Assembly: GCF_000154465.1 (NCBI RefSeq)
Contig: NZ_DS499577.1
Span: 742,013 to 806,012 of the forward strand
Origin: Alistipes putredinis DSM 17216
Lineage (GTDB): Bacteria > Bacteroidota > Bacteroidia > Bacteroidales > Rikenellaceae
Length of the DNA: 64,000 nt
Reading direction: 5' to 3'
Each line of letters opens with the position of its first letter. The stretch's first letter is position 1. This document shows positions 51,311 to 61,377 of this stretch, piece after piece. The notes under the pieces were generated by a model that did no database searches, was not told where the DNA came from, and was given only the letters and a program-made list of their open reading frames with translations. A program made the translations under genes and the position numbers.

Positions 51311-53857
51311 TCAACCGCATTTCGAGTACCCGCAGGACATGCACGTAAGACACCCGTTCTGATAGGCCATCGTCTCCTGGCCGCAGCTCGGGCACTTGTC
51401 CTTGGTTTTGGTGCCGTCCGAGATATATTGCTTCAGTGCTCGTTCCACACCCAGCTTCCAGGTATTGATGGTTTCGCTGTTCAGGTGGAGCGATTCGATG
51501 AGCGATACGACGTTGGTGATCGGCATGCCGTGGCGCAGGACGCCCGAAATCAGCTTGGCGTAGTTCCAGAACTCTTCGTTGAACAGGCGCGAAATGCCGC
51601 CGATGGTGTTGGTGTAGCCGTATCGGTCGATATACTGGAAGTCGTACCGTTTCGAACCGTTCTCCTCGCGTACCTTTATAATAAAGCCCTTGTTGATTTT
51701 GGGCGGAATATACATGGCGTCCTCTTCGATTTTACCCGTGAAGATTTCGTAAGGGCGTCCATCCTGCAGGCCGACGAAGGCGATCCAGTTTTCGTTGCCG
51801 TTTTTGAAACGCACGATGTCCGCCGGGATCGATTTGGGGCGTTTGAGAATGGTCTGCCCGTTCTCCTCTTTTGCCGCTTTTTTCTTCTTATCGATCAGTA
51901 CGCCTTCGCGGCAGCCGTCGCGGTAAACCGTTACCCCTTTGCAGCCGCACTCCCAGGCCGTGCGATATACGTCCGCTACGAGTGCTTCGGAAACGTCGTT
52001 CGGCAGATTGACCGTCACCGAAATCGAGTGATCGACCCACTTCTGAATTTCGCCCTGCATCTTGACTTTGGCCACCCAGTCGATGTCGTTGGCCGTCGCG
52101 CCGTGATAGGGCGATGCGGCTACCCACCGGTTGAGCTCATCGTCCGATATGTCTTGCAGTTTCGAGGTATCGTATCCGTTGGCTTCGAGCCATTTGACGA
52201 AGTTGTGGTGATAGACGTTGTACTCTTCGAACTTTTCGCCCATATCGTCCACGAAAGCCACTTTGGCATCCTGGTCCGAAGGGTTGATCTTGCGGCGACG
52301 CTTATAGACGGGACGGAAAACCGGTTCGATGCCCGACGTGGTTTGCGACATGAGCGAGGTGGTTCCCGTAGGGGCGATGGTCAGCATGGCGATATTGCGT
52401 CGTCCGTGTTTTACCATTTCGGCGTAGAGCTCCGGATCGGCCTCCCGGATGCGGCCGATCATCGGGTTCTTCTCCTCCTTGCGTGCATCGAAAATTTCGA
52501 ACGCTCCGCGCTCTGCGGCCATCTTTACCGAGGCGCGGTAGGCTTCCAGTGCGAGGGTCTTCTGTACCTTCACGGCGAAAGCCGTCGCTTCGGGCGTACC
52601 GTAACGGAGTCCCAATGCTGCGAGCATGTCGCCTTCGGCCGTGATGCCCAGTCCCGTACGACGTCCTTTGCGGGCCATCGTGCGGATCTTTTTCCAGAGT
52701 TCGAGTTCCACGCGGCGAATGTCTTCGTCTTCGGGATCGGCGGCGATCTTATTGATGATCAACTCGATTTTTTCCAATTCCAAGTCGATGATGTCGTCCA
52801 TCATACGCATCGCCTTCTCGACGTGTTGCTTGAATTTCTCGAAGTTGAACGACGCTTCTTTGGTGAAAGGTTTGTCCACGTAACTCAACAGGTTGATCGC
52901 CAGCAGGCGGCACGAGTCGTAGGGGCAGAGCGGAATTTCGCCGCAGGGGTTGGTCGCCACGGTCGTAAATCCTTCGTCGGCATAGCAGTCGGGAATACTC
53001 TCGCGGATGATCGTGTCCCAGAACATTACGCCCGGTTCGGCCGATTTCCAGGCGTTGTGGATGATCTTGTCCCAAAGTTTCTTGGCGTCGATATCCTGCT
53101 GGTAGAGCGGTTTGTCCGAGTGAATCGGGAACTGTTGGTGGTATTTCTTCCCGGCGAGTGCCGCACGCATGAATTCGTCGTCGATTTTGACCGAAACATT
53201 GGCGCCGGTCACCTTGCTCGTATCGACTTTGGCATCGATGAAACGCTCTGCGTCGGGATGTTTGATCGAAAGGGTGAGCATCAGAGCTCCCCGGCGACCG
53301 TCCTGGGCCACTTCGCGCGTCGAGTTCGAGTAACGCTCCATGAAGGGGACGATACCGGTCGAGGTGAGCGCCGAGTTGAGCACCGGACTACCTGTGGGGC
53401 GGATGTGCGAAAGGTCGTGCCCCACGCCGCCGCGCCGCTTCATCAGTTGCACCTGCTCCTCGTCCATGCGGAAGATGCCGCCGTAGGAGTCTGCCGGATT
53501 CTTGTGGCCGATGACGAAGCAGTTCGAAAGCGAAGCCGCTTGGAAGTTGTTGCCGATACCGGTCATGGGACCGCCTTGCGGGATGATGTAGCGGAAGTGG
53601 TCGAGCAGTTCGAACACCTCCTGCCGGTTCATAGGATTGGGGTACTTCTTTTCGATCCGTTCGATCTCGGCGGCGATGCGCTCGTGCATATCGCGCGGAG
53701 TTTTTTCGTAAATATGGCCGTACGAATCTTTCAGGGCATATTTGCTTACCCAAACCGTAGCGGCCAGGTCGTCTCCGTCGAAATATTTTTTCGACGCTTC
53801 GACCGCTTCGTTGTAGGACACTTCGGTCGGGAGGCCCGGTTGTTTGTTGCTTGACAT
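51311..53857 (-). CDS. nrdJ: Adenosylcobalamin-dependent (class II) ribonucleotide reductase
   Basis: The enzyme makes deoxyribonucleotides using coenzyme B12. It has 848 residues. GGPMTGIGNNFQAASLSNCFVIG holds the first active-site Cys, NPCGEIPLCPYDSCRLLAIN the catalytic Asn-Cys-Glu triad, and TIAPTGTTSLMSQTTSGIEP a phosphate-binding loop. The C-terminal CPSCGQETMAYQNGCLTCMSCGYSKCG is a zinc-finger-like tail that also carries the redox cysteines. No NrdB gene is adjacent, as expected for class II. I see no cobalamin riboswitch in the 53858-54398 upstream region, which contains only a GC-rich hairpin (54015-54040). Confidence 0.95.
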   Translation of the reverse strand: MSSNKQPGLPTEVSYNEAVEASKKYFDGDDLAATVWVSKYALKDSYGHIYEKTPRDMHERIAAEIERIEKKYPNPMNRQEVFELLDHFRYIIPQGGPMTGIGNNFQAASLSNCFVIGHKNPADSYGGIFRMDEEQVQLMKRRGGVGHDLSHIRPTGSPVLNSALTSTGIVPFMERYSNSTREVAQDGRRGALMLTLSIKHPDAERFIDAKVDTSKVTGANVSVKIDDEFMRAALAGKKYHQQFPIHSDKPLYQQDIDAKKLWDKIIHNAWKSAEPGVMFWDTIIRESIPDCYADEGFTTVATNPCGEIPLCPYDSCRLLAINLLSYVDKPFTKEASFNFEKFKQHVEKAMRMMDDIIDLELEKIELIINKIAADPEDEDIRRVELELWKKIRTMARKGRRTGLGITAEGDMLAALGLRYGTPEATAFAVKVQKTLALEAYRASVKMAAERGAFEIFDARKEEKNPMIGRIREADPELYAEMVKHGRRNIAMLTIAPTGTTSLMSQTTSGIEPVFRPVYKRRRKINPSDQDAKVAFVDDMGEKFEEYNVYHHNFVKWLEANGYDTSKLQDISDDELNRWVAASPYHGATANDIDWVAKVKMQGEIQKWVDHSISVTVNLPNDVSEALVADVYRTAWECGCKGVTVYRDGCREGVLIDKKKKAAKEENGQTILKRPKSIPADIVRFKNGNENWIAFVGLQDGRPYEIFTGKIEEDAMYIPPKINKGFIIKVREENGSKRYDFQYIDRYGYTNTIGGISRLFNEEFWNYAKLISGVLRHGMPITNVVSLIESLHLNSETINTWKLGVERALKQYISDGTKTKDKCPSCGQETMAYQNGCLTCMSCGYSKCG

Positions 53858-54398
53858 GATATCTTGAGTTTTATTTCTTTATGTCTTTACAGGAATCGGG
53901 ACCGATGCAGGCTTGTTCCGTTCGGTCCCAACTATACAAATTTCCTGCTTTTCTTCGGGATTTTCGAATCTTCCCGCGACAAATTATTCCAAAGTTATCA
54001 ACAATGGATAAAACGTGCGTCCCAGTGATCCGGGACGCACATTTTGGAAAATGGCGGAGTCGTCAGTCCTCGTTTTTCGCCCGGCAAGCCGGTTTGCCCG
54101 TCGTGCATCTATACGGCGAAGTGTTGAGCTTACTACCTCTGTAACATGATTATATAACTTTGTTGCCCCTGTGTTTGATGCTCCCTGTCGGGAGTTCTTT
54201 CCCGCTCTGCGGTCCGGTTTCCCTCCGACCGGATAGAAAACGGCGCGTCGGATTCGCGCATATGCACGCCGATCGCAGGCGGTTGCGGACAAGCCCGGAA
54301 AACAACGCGGAATCTCGCGTCGTTCGAGTATATATAATCGTTTTTATGGGCGGCGAAGCGCGGTCCTTCCGTCCGTGTTTCCGCTGACCGGACGCGTT

Positions 54399-54773
54399 TT
54401 ACTTGACGGCGACCGCATCGATCTCGACCTTCGCACCCATCGGCAGCTTGGATACCTGATAGCAGATGCGTGCGGGCATATCCTTCGTAAAGAACGTGGC
54501 GTAAACGGCGTTCATCGCGGCGAAATCGGCGATGTCGGTGAGCAGGACCGTCGTTTTCACGATATCGGCGTGGGAATAACCCGCCTCTTCGAGGATGTGC
54601 CCCAGATTGGTGAGCGACTGGCGCGTCTGGTCTTCGATGCTTTCGGGCATCGCGCCGGTGGCGCCGTCGATCGGGAGCTGTCCCGAAATGTAGAGCGTGT
54701 CGCCGCACTTTACTGCCTGCGAATAGGGGCCCACCGCTTTGGGGGCTTTGGGAGATGCGATAATGGTTTTCAT
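54399..54773 (-). CDS. RidA-family reactive intermediate deaminase
   Basis: This 124-residue protein of the YjgF/YER057c/UK114 family hydrolyses 2-aminoacrylate and related imines. Signatures include PKAVGPYSQAVKCGDTLYISGQLPID at the N-terminus, the active-site Arg in MPARICYQVSKLPMGAKVEIDAVAV and the Glu in the same C-terminal strand. It forms trimers in the cytosol. The 540 nt on its 3' side, up to the RNR gene, contain no gene. Confidence 0.95.
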   Translation of the reverse strand: MKTIIASPKAPKAVGPYSQAVKCGDTLYISGQLPIDGATGAMPESIEDQTRQSLTNLGHILEEAGYSHADIVKTTVLLTDIADFAAMNAVYATFFTKDMPARICYQVSKLPMGAKVEIDAVAVK

Positions 54774-55055
54774 AGTGTCGTATTATTTTGATTCGTTAAA
54801 ATTTATGGTTGAATTTTCTTTTTCGTTGTACCCGGTTCTCGTTTGATCGGAAATAGGGTGCGTGCTTTTTCGGTCGCAGGGTATGTCGGCAACCCCGTTT
54901 TTCGCCCCGTTTCGCATGAATGTTCGATTTTAAGTTCTATTTTCCTGCGACCGGGCCGTTTTTATCTTCGGGAACCGTGGCGGAGTACAAAGTTACGATT
55001 ATTTTGGTTATGTTTGCACATATTTTGCTGGATAAAGATTCAAAATCGATAGCTT

Positions 55056-55481
55056 ATGACACGTTTTATGAAACTGGCGGCACTCGCCGCCCTCGTGATG
55101 CTCGTAGCCTCCTGTTGTCCCTGCCGTAAACATCGGAAAGGCGACGGCAAACCTTTTGTCGGCACCGAATGGCAGCTTGTGCAGCTCAACGGTCGTGCCG
55201 TACCGGTGGAAGGCGACCTCTTTACCGTCGTTTTCGGTGAGGACGGACGTCTTTCGGGGCTCGGAGCCTGCAACCGGTTTATGGGTTCCTACCAAACCAC
55301 GGAAACAGGCGGTCTGACCGTCGGTCAGAACATGGCTTCGACCCGGATGTTCTGCCCCGATTTGGATCGGGAGCAGGCTTTCGGCGACGTTTTGTCGGGA
55401 GCGACTCATTATGAAGTGGACGGCGATATGCTGATGCTTCTTACCGACGGCGAACTGCGGGCTGTTTTGCAGGCCAGATAG
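55056..55481 (+). CDS. META/HslJ-domain lipoprotein
   Basis: The 141-residue protein has a lipoprotein signal peptide with lipobox LVASC (Cys20). The META domain follows: GTEWQLVQLNG at about 36-46, LSGLGACNRFMGSYQ, and MASTRMFCPDLDREQAF. HslJ-like META proteins are linked to envelope stress and antibiotic tolerance in other bacteria; the molecular function is not known. ATG 55068 is an alternative start. It is followed by a very strong hairpin. Confidence 0.9.
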   Translation: MTRFMKLAALAALVMLVASCCPCRKHRKGDGKPFVGTEWQLVQLNGRAVPVEGDLFTVVFGEDGRLSGLGACNRFMGSYQTTETGGLTVGQNMASTRMFCPDLDREQAFGDVLSGATHYEVDGDMLMLLTDGELRAVLQAR

Positions 55482-55500
55482 CCGGATTGCGCGGATTTTG

Positions 55501-55532
55501 CGGCGGAGGAACCTTTCGGGGTTCCTCCGCCG
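55501..55532 (+). terminator. Hairpin after META lipoprotein gene
   Basis: CGGCGGAGGAACC pairs with GGTTCCTCCGCCG around a short loop. The T run is poor, so it may be an mRNA-stabilising 3' structure as much as a terminator. Confidence 0.6.
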
Positions 55533-55657
55533 GTATTTACAGGGAGTTGTATTTCCTCTTTTGTCCGTTGTTTCGATCATCGGGTTTTTCGTTCCGTTTT
55601 TATTATTCTATTGTGTGAAATTTCTGTTACAGAGAAATAATGCGTCTTATATTTTGT

Positions 55658-55665
55658 TATATTTG
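55658..55665 (+). promoter_or_regulatory. -7 box TATATTTG for hemW
   Basis: TATATTTG matches TAnnTTTG and lies 72 nt before the ATG at 55738, in an AT-rich stretch. Confidence 0.5.
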
Positions 55666-55737
55666 TAACAATATAGGATGCGTGCGGGCTGCGTTGAAGT
55701 AGATCCGCCTGGCGTTCGGTTTTCATTCGTTAGTCAC

Positions 55738-56868
55738 ATGGCCGGACTTTATTTCCATATTCCTTTTTGCCGCAGGATTTGCGCCTATTGCGACTTTTTC
55801 AAAAGCGCCGAGGTGGGGCGTGTCGATTCCGTGCTGGATGCGATGGGGCGCGAATTGGACGGAGCCGTCGATTGGCTCGCCGACCGTCGGATCCGCACCG
55901 TCTATTTCGGCGGCGGGACCCCGTCGCTCTGCGATCCCGCCCGGTTGCAGGGACTGGCGGACCGGGCGGCGACGCTGCTGGATTGCAGCGGTGTGGAGGA
56001 GTTTACCGTCGAGGCCAATCCCGACGATATGACCGAAGAGTGGCTGGAGGCGCTGGCCCGTACGGGTGCGAACCGGTTGAGCGTGGGCGTGCAGTCTTTC
56101 GACGACGACGAGCTGCGGCTGATGAACCGGCGCCATACCGGTGCGCAGGCTGTCGAGGCTGTGCGGAGGGCACAGGCTGCGGGTTTTGCGAATCTGACGA
56201 TCGACCTGATCTTCGGCGTTCCGGGTTTCGGCGGGAAAGTGTTGCAACGTAACCTCGAACAGGCTCTGGCGCTCGGCGTGCAGCATATTTCGGCATACCA
56301 TTTGACAGTAGAGAAAAATACGGCCTTCGGGCGTCGCCTGGAGCGCGGGCGGTTCTCCGAGGTGGACGAACAGGTGAGCGAACGCGAATACCTGGAGGTG
56401 CACCGAACGCTGACCGGGGCTGGATTCGAGCATTACGAAGTGTCGAATTATGCGCTGCCCGGTTGCCGGGCCCGTCACAATGCCGCCTATTGGTCGGGCG
56501 ACGAGTATTTGGGCATCGGGCCTGCAGCCCACTCCTTCAACGGGAAGTCGCGCCGCTGGGCCGCTGCGTCGATCGACGGCTACCTGGCCGGTGCCGGAAC
56601 GGAGGCGATTTACGAACAGGAGCGGCTTACGGAGCGGGATCGCTACAACGAGTATCTGATGACCCGCCTGCGCACGGCCGAGGGACTCGAGTTGGCGACG
56701 GTCGAAACCTGTTTCGGAAAAGAGCGGGCGGAGCGGCTGCTGCGGCAGGCGGAGCCTTTCATGCGGGTCGGAGAGTTGTGTCTCGCGGCCGGTCGGCTGG
56801 CGATTCCGGCGGAGAAGTTTCTGGTGTCGGATGCCGTGATCGGCGCGTTGTTCGAGGCGGACGACTGA
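55738..56868 (+). CDS. hemW: Radical SAM heme chaperone HemW
   Basis: This 376-residue coproporphyrinogen-oxidase-like radical SAM protein is thought to insert heme rather than oxidise coproporphyrinogen. The start MAGLYFHIPFCRRICAYCDFF carries the CxxxCxxC cluster motif. VYFGGGTPSLC, TVEANPDDMTEEW and NRLSVGVQSFDDDELRLMNRRH are diagnostic, and HYEVSNYALPGCRARHN lies in the C-terminal domain. The start at 55738 aligns with the family N-terminus. It lies 26 bp before the glycogen enzyme gene on the same strand and may be co-transcribed. Confidence 0.93.
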   Translation: MAGLYFHIPFCRRICAYCDFFKSAEVGRVDSVLDAMGRELDGAVDWLADRRIRTVYFGGGTPSLCDPARLQGLADRAATLLDCSGVEEFTVEANPDDMTEEWLEALARTGANRLSVGVQSFDDDELRLMNRRHTGAQAVEAVRRAQAAGFANLTIDLIFGVPGFGGKVLQRNLEQALALGVQHISAYHLTVEKNTAFGRRLERGRFSEVDEQVSEREYLEVHRTLTGAGFEHYEVSNYALPGCRARHNAAYWSGDEYLGIGPAAHSFNGKSRRWAAASIDGYLAGAGTEAIYEQERLTERDRYNEYLMTRLRTAEGLELATVETCFGKERAERLLRQAEPFMRVGELCLAAGRLAIPAEKFLVSDAVIGALFEADD

Positions 56869-56894
56869 TTGTTGAATAATCAAACCTTTGAAAT

Positions 56895-59800
56895 ATGAAC
56901 GATATGAAACTGAAACCCGACTGTCTCTTCGAGATCAGTTGGGAGGTATGCAATAAAGTGGGCGGTATCAACACCGTGATAGCGACCAAGGCCCGGACCG
57001 TATGCGGAAAGTACGGCGATCGCTATTTTACGATCGGTCCCGATCTGGGGCAGGGGGCTGACCGGGAGTTCGAGGAGGACCCGGCGCTGCTCAAGGGGTG
57101 GCGGCAGACCCTGTATGAAAAGGGGATCCGTGTCCGAGTGGGCCGTTGGCGCATCGTCGGGCGGCCGCAGGTGATCCTGGTCGATTTCTCCTCGCTGATT
57201 CCCCGCAAGGACGACATCTTGAAGTTCCTTTGGGAGAGCTACCGCGTGGATTCGATTTCGGGCCAGTGGGATTACATCGAGCCGGTGCTGTTCGGCTATG
57301 CCGCCGGACTGGTCGTAGCCTCCTACGTCGAAACTTTCTGTAAGTCCGCCGACCGGGTCGCGGCTCATTTCCACGAGTGGATGACCGCCGCCGGAGGACT
57401 TTATCTGCGCCGGGAGTCGCCTTACGTAGCCACGTTGTTCACCACGCACGCTACCGTGCTGGGACGCAGCATCGCCGGAAACGGAATGGCGCTTTACAAG
57501 GATTTGACTACGTTCAATGCGGACGACCTGGCCCGTCGTTTCGGCGTGACGGCCAAGCATTCGATCGAAAAGAAGGCGGCGGCCAACAGCGACGTTTTCC
57601 TGACCGTCAGTGGAATTACGGCCGTCGAATGTCGGTATTTGCTCGGTCACGAAGCGGATGCCGTTACGCCTAACGGCTTCGAGGACGATTTCGTCTGGCA
57701 GGGCGACGACTATCGGGTCAAGCGCGAGGAGGCCCGCACGGCCTTGATCGCCGTGGCGGAAGCCTGTCTGGGACGCAAGTTGCAGGACGATCCGCTGATC
57801 GTCGGCACGAGCGGCCGGTACGAATTCCGCAACAAGGGGCTGGATGTGCTGCTGGAGGGTATGAAGCGGCTGGCCGGTTTGGAGCGTCTGGAGCGTGAAG
57901 TCGTGTTGTACGTCATGGTGCCGGCCGCCAACCGGGGGGCCCGCGCCGACTTGCAGAAACACCTGCAGGATCCCTCGCAGCCGATCGACGGCTCGCAATG
58001 GCCCTGGGCGACCCATTATCTGGAGAATATGCAGTGGGACCCGATCGTGCGGGCGATCGACGGCAGCCCTTTGGCCGATCCCGCGTCCAAAGTGCATGTG
58101 ATTTTCGTACCTTCGTATTTGGATGACCGGGACGGTATTTTCGACAAGAGCTATTACGAGTTGCTCGTGGGCATGGATTTGACGCTGTTTCCCTCCTATT
58201 ACGAGCCGTGGGGCTATACTCCGCTCGAGTCGATCGCCTTTTCCGTGCCGACCGTCACCACGACGCTGGCCGGGTTCGGTCTTTGGATTGACCGGCGGGA
58301 GGAGCATCCCGGCGTAGCGGTGCTCTGCCGCGAGGACGGCAACGACGACGAGGTGGCCTCTGCGCTGGCCGACGCCGTGCTGCGGTTTTCGCAGTTGGAA
58401 GCCGCTCGTGTGGAGGAGATGCGTCGTGCTGCGGGCGAGTTGTCGAAAGAGGCGCTTTGGAGCCGGCTGTTCAAGGCGTATGAGGAGGCCTATGCCCAGG
58501 CGATCGACAATGCCGATGTGCGGATGAACCATGCGGCTGCGGATACGGCGCAGTTGCCAGAGCAGCAGGTTAAATTGGTGTATCAGGTGCTCCGTCCCGA
58601 ACGTCCCGACTGGAGCCGGACGATGGTGGAGAAGAATCTGCCCGATCGGCTCCGCCCTCTCGAGGAATTGGCTCATAACCTTTGGTGGTGCTGGAATCCC
58701 GGAGCCAGAGATCTGTTCGAAGAGATAGATCCCGACCTTTGGAACCGGAGCGAGCGTAATCCGATCGCTTTTCTCGACTTGCTCAGTGTGAATCGTCTGA
58801 AGGAGTTGGAGCGGGACGAACGGTTTCTGGTGCTGCTCGATGCGGTATATGCGCAGTTCAGGAGCTACATGTCCGAGAAACCCGATCCGGCGACGCCGAA
58901 AATCGCCTATTTCTCGATGGAGTACGGCCTGCACGCTTCGCTGAAAATCTACTCGGGCGGGTTGGGAATTCTGGCCGGCGATTACCTCAAGGAGGCGTCG
59001 GACAAGAACGTGCCGATGGTCGCGGTCGGACTGCTTTACCGGTACGGTTATTTTACCCAGAAGCTTTCCGCTCAAGGAGCGCAGGAGGCGACTTACGAGG
59101 CCCAGAATTTTTCGAAGCTGCCGATCGAGCCTGTACGCGATGCGGTGGGTAACTGGGCGACTGTGACGATTCCGTTGCCGGGGCGTACGCTGACGGCCCG
59201 CATTTGGCTCTGCCGGGTGGGACGTACCGATTTGTATCTGCTCGACGCCGACTACGAGGCCAACCTCGAGGAGGATCGTCGGGTGACTCACTACCTGTAC
59301 GGCGGAGACTGGGAAAACCGTCTCAAACAGGAAATTCTGCTGGGTATCGGCGGGGTGCGGGCGCTTCAGTCGCTGCATATTGCGCAGGATATTTCCCATT
59401 GCAACGAAGGACATGCGGCGTTCCTCGGCCTGGAACGTATCCGCAATTTGGTGCTGCGCCGCCGCCTGACTTTCTCCGAAGCGCTGGAGATTGTCCGCTC
59501 TTCGTCGCTGTTTACGACCCATACACCCGTTCCTGCGGGACACGATGCCTTTCCCGAGGCGATGATCCGGCAGTATCTGTCTCATTATCCCGAGGAACTG
59601 GGGATCGGCTGGGCGCAGTTCATCGGTCTGGGACGTGTCGATCCGGAGGATCCGAACGAGAAATTCTCGATGTCGGTGCTCGCCTGCAACCTTTCGCAGG
59701 AGGTCAATGGGGTGTCGTGGCTGCACGGCGAGGTTTCCAAAGAGATTTTGGGGAATTTATGGCCGGGCTACTTCAAAAACGAGCTGCATATCGGTTACGT

Positions 59801-61142
59801 GACCAACGGTGTGCACTTCCCGACCTGGACGGCGACGCGCCTGCGTCGTCTGTATGCCCGCTATTTTCCCGAAGGGTTCGAGGGGCACGAATATCGTATT
59901 TCCGAGTGGAAGAAGGTGTACGACATCCCGGACGAAGACCTGTGGCGGGAACGTCTGGTGCTCAAGGAGAAACTCGTCCGCATGATCCGCCGTCGCTATT
60001 GCGATCCCAGCCATGTGCGCATGGATTCGCCCCATCAGGTCATGCAGGTACTCGAAGGGATCAAGCCCGACGTGCTGAAGATCGGTTTCGCACGCCGGTT
60101 CGCCACTTACAAACGAGCGTTGCTGCTCTTCACCGATTTGGATCGCCTGGCGGCCATTGTCAATAACAAGGAGCGTCCCGTGCAGTTTATCTTCGCGGGC
60201 AAGGCGCATCCCAATGACAAGCCGGGGCAGGATCTGATCAAGCGAATCATCGAAGTCGCAGCCATGCCGCAGTTCTCCGGCAAGATCATCTTCCTGCAGA
60301 ATTACGATATGGAGCTGGCGCGTCGTCTGGTGCAGGGGGTGGACGTGTGGCTCAATACCCCGACTCGTCCGCTCGAGGCGTCGGGTACGTCGGGTGAAAA
60401 GTGCGTGATGAACGGCGTGCTGCAGTTTTCGGTGCTCGACGGCTGGTGGGTCGAAGGATACAAGGAGGGTGCCGGTTGGGCACTGCCGATGGAGACGGTC
60501 TTTTCCGATCCGCAGTATCAGAACGAACTCGACGCCGAGATGATTTACAATACGATCGAAGAGGAGATCGTGCCGAAATACTACGACCGGGATGCCGACG
60601 GTATTCCCCGTGCGTGGATGGCTTCGGTGAAAAAATGTATTGCCGAAATCGCTTCGAACTTCACGACCAACCGGATGCTGCGCGACTATGAGGTGCGTTT
60701 CTACAACCGGCTGGCGGCCCGCAAGCGGGAACTGTCGGAGAACGACTTCGCCGTTGCGCGCGAGATCGTCGCCTGGAAGCACAAGGTGCTGGCTGCGTGG
60801 CCTGCCGTGAAGATCGTGGACGTGCAGCGTGCCCGGGTCGGCGACAAGCCGATCTTCATAGGACGCAGTTACCATTTCGAGCTTACGCTCGACCTGGCCG
60901 GACTCGCTCCGGAGGACGTGGGGGCCGAACTGGTCGTGGCCCGTCCCGTGGAGCCGGACCGGGTCGTGGAGGTCATCCGTACCGTGCCGCTCAGCCAGGT
61001 GCAGGTTTCGGGCAGCCAGGTGACTTTCGCCTTGGACTATGTTCCCGAACAGGCCGGGATGTTCGATATGGCGCTGCGCATTTTCCCGCAGAATCCGATG
61101 TTGCCGCATCGTATGGATTTCGCATTGGTGAAGTGGGCATGA
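56895..61142 (+). CDS. Fused glycogen synthase (GT3-like) and alpha-glucan phosphorylase (GT35)
   Basis: This 1,415-residue bifunctional protein joins synthesis and breakdown enzymes. Residues 1 to about 555 resemble the GT3 glycogen synthase of animals and fungi: SWEVCNKVGGINTVIATKART, VAAHFHEWMTAAGGLYLR, and FPSYYEPWGYTPLES with catalytic Glu residues. From about 565 it is an alpha-glucan phosphorylase of the short type: LRPLEELAHNLWWCWNP (DUF3417), IAYFSMEYGLHASLKIYSGGLGILAGDYLK, CNEGHAAFLGLER, and EASGTSGEKCVMNG with the PLP-binding Lys. Reactions are UDP-glucose (or similar) to glycogen and phosphorolysis to glucose-1-phosphate. It heads the glycogen cluster. The fusion is in one frame with no gap. 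Confidence 0.92.
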   Translation: MNDMKLKPDCLFEISWEVCNKVGGINTVIATKARTVCGKYGDRYFTIGPDLGQGADREFEEDPALLKGWRQTLYEKGIRVRVGRWRIVGRPQVILVDFSSLIPRKDDILKFLWESYRVDSISGQWDYIEPVLFGYAAGLVVASYVETFCKSADRVAAHFHEWMTAAGGLYLRRESPYVATLFTTHATVLGRSIAGNGMALYKDLTTFNADDLARRFGVTAKHSIEKKAAANSDVFLTVSGITAVECRYLLGHEADAVTPNGFEDDFVWQGDDYRVKREEARTALIAVAEACLGRKLQDDPLIVGTSGRYEFRNKGLDVLLEGMKRLAGLERLEREVVLYVMVPAANRGARADLQKHLQDPSQPIDGSQWPWATHYLENMQWDPIVRAIDGSPLADPASKVHVIFVPSYLDDRDGIFDKSYYELLVGMDLTLFPSYYEPWGYTPLESIAFSVPTVTTTLAGFGLWIDRREEHPGVAVLCREDGNDDEVASALADAVLRFSQLEAARVEEMRRAAGELSKEALWSRLFKAYEEAYAQAIDNADVRMNHAAADTAQLPEQQVKLVYQVLRPERPDWSRTMVEKNLPDRLRPLEELAHNLWWCWNPGARDLFEEIDPDLWNRSERNPIAFLDLLSVNRLKELERDERFLVLLDAVYAQFRSYMSEKPDPATPKIAYFSMEYGLHASLKIYSGGLGILAGDYLKEASDKNVPMVAVGLLYRYGYFTQKLSAQGAQEATYEAQNFSKLPIEPVRDAVGNWATVTIPLPGRTLTARIWLCRVGRTDLYLLDADYEANLEEDRRVTHYLYGGDWENRLKQEILLGIGGVRALQSLHIAQDISHCNEGHAAFLGLERIRNLVLRRRLTFSEALEIVRSSSLFTTHTPVPAGHDAFPEAMIRQYLSHYPEELGIGWAQFIGLGRVDPEDPNEKFSMSVLACNLSQEVNGVSWLHGEVSKEILGNLWPGYFKNELHIGYVTNGVHFPTWTATRLRRLYARYFPEGFEGHEYRISEWKKVYDIPDEDLWRERLVLKEKLVRMIRRRYCDPSHVRMDSPHQVMQVLEGIKPDVLKIGFARRFATYKRALLLFTDLDRLAAIVNNKERPVQFIFAGKAHPNDKPGQDLIKRIIEVAAMPQFSGKIIFLQNYDMELARRLVQGVDVWLNTPTRPLEASGTSGEKCVMNGVLQFSVLDGWWVEGYKEGAGWALPMETVFSDPQYQNELDAEMIYNTIEEEIVPKYYDRDADGIPRAWMASVKKCIAEIASNFTTNRMLRDYEVRFYNRLAARKRELSENDFAVAREIVAWKHKVLAAWPAVKIVDVQRARVGDKPIFIGRSYHFELTLDLAGLAPEDVGAELVVARPVEPDRVVEVIRTVPLSQVQVSGSQVTFALDYVPEQAGMFDMALRIFPQNPMLPHRMDFALVKWA

Positions 61143-61377
61143 AATGATTGTTGAAAAAAAGGTCGTTTTCTGATAATTTTTGATTTTTCGCACGGTTTGG
61201 ACTTGATGGTCTGCGAAAAAAAGAGTATCTTTCAGAAAAGATCGTTCAAGCGGACCGGAACTTTTTCTGATCCGGTCGGCGGAGAAAACGAAATAAACGA
61301 TTCGACGGGTCCGGCAGGAGTACGGGCTGATTTTGCCGTTCCGCTCTGTCGGAAATGAACATAAAGAACAAACAGTT

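Noticed and set aside
51281..53854. Long plus-strand frame antisense to the ribonucleotide reductase
   Set aside because: Shadow frame; the minus-strand frame has full class II RNR signatures.
53858..54398. Cobalamin riboswitch upstream of the B12-dependent RNR
   Set aside because: No B12-box-like sequence recognised; only a simple GC-rich hairpin is present.
56880..59726. Long minus-strand frame antisense to the fused glycogen enzyme
   Set aside because: Shadow frame, low-complexity translation and no plausible start signal.
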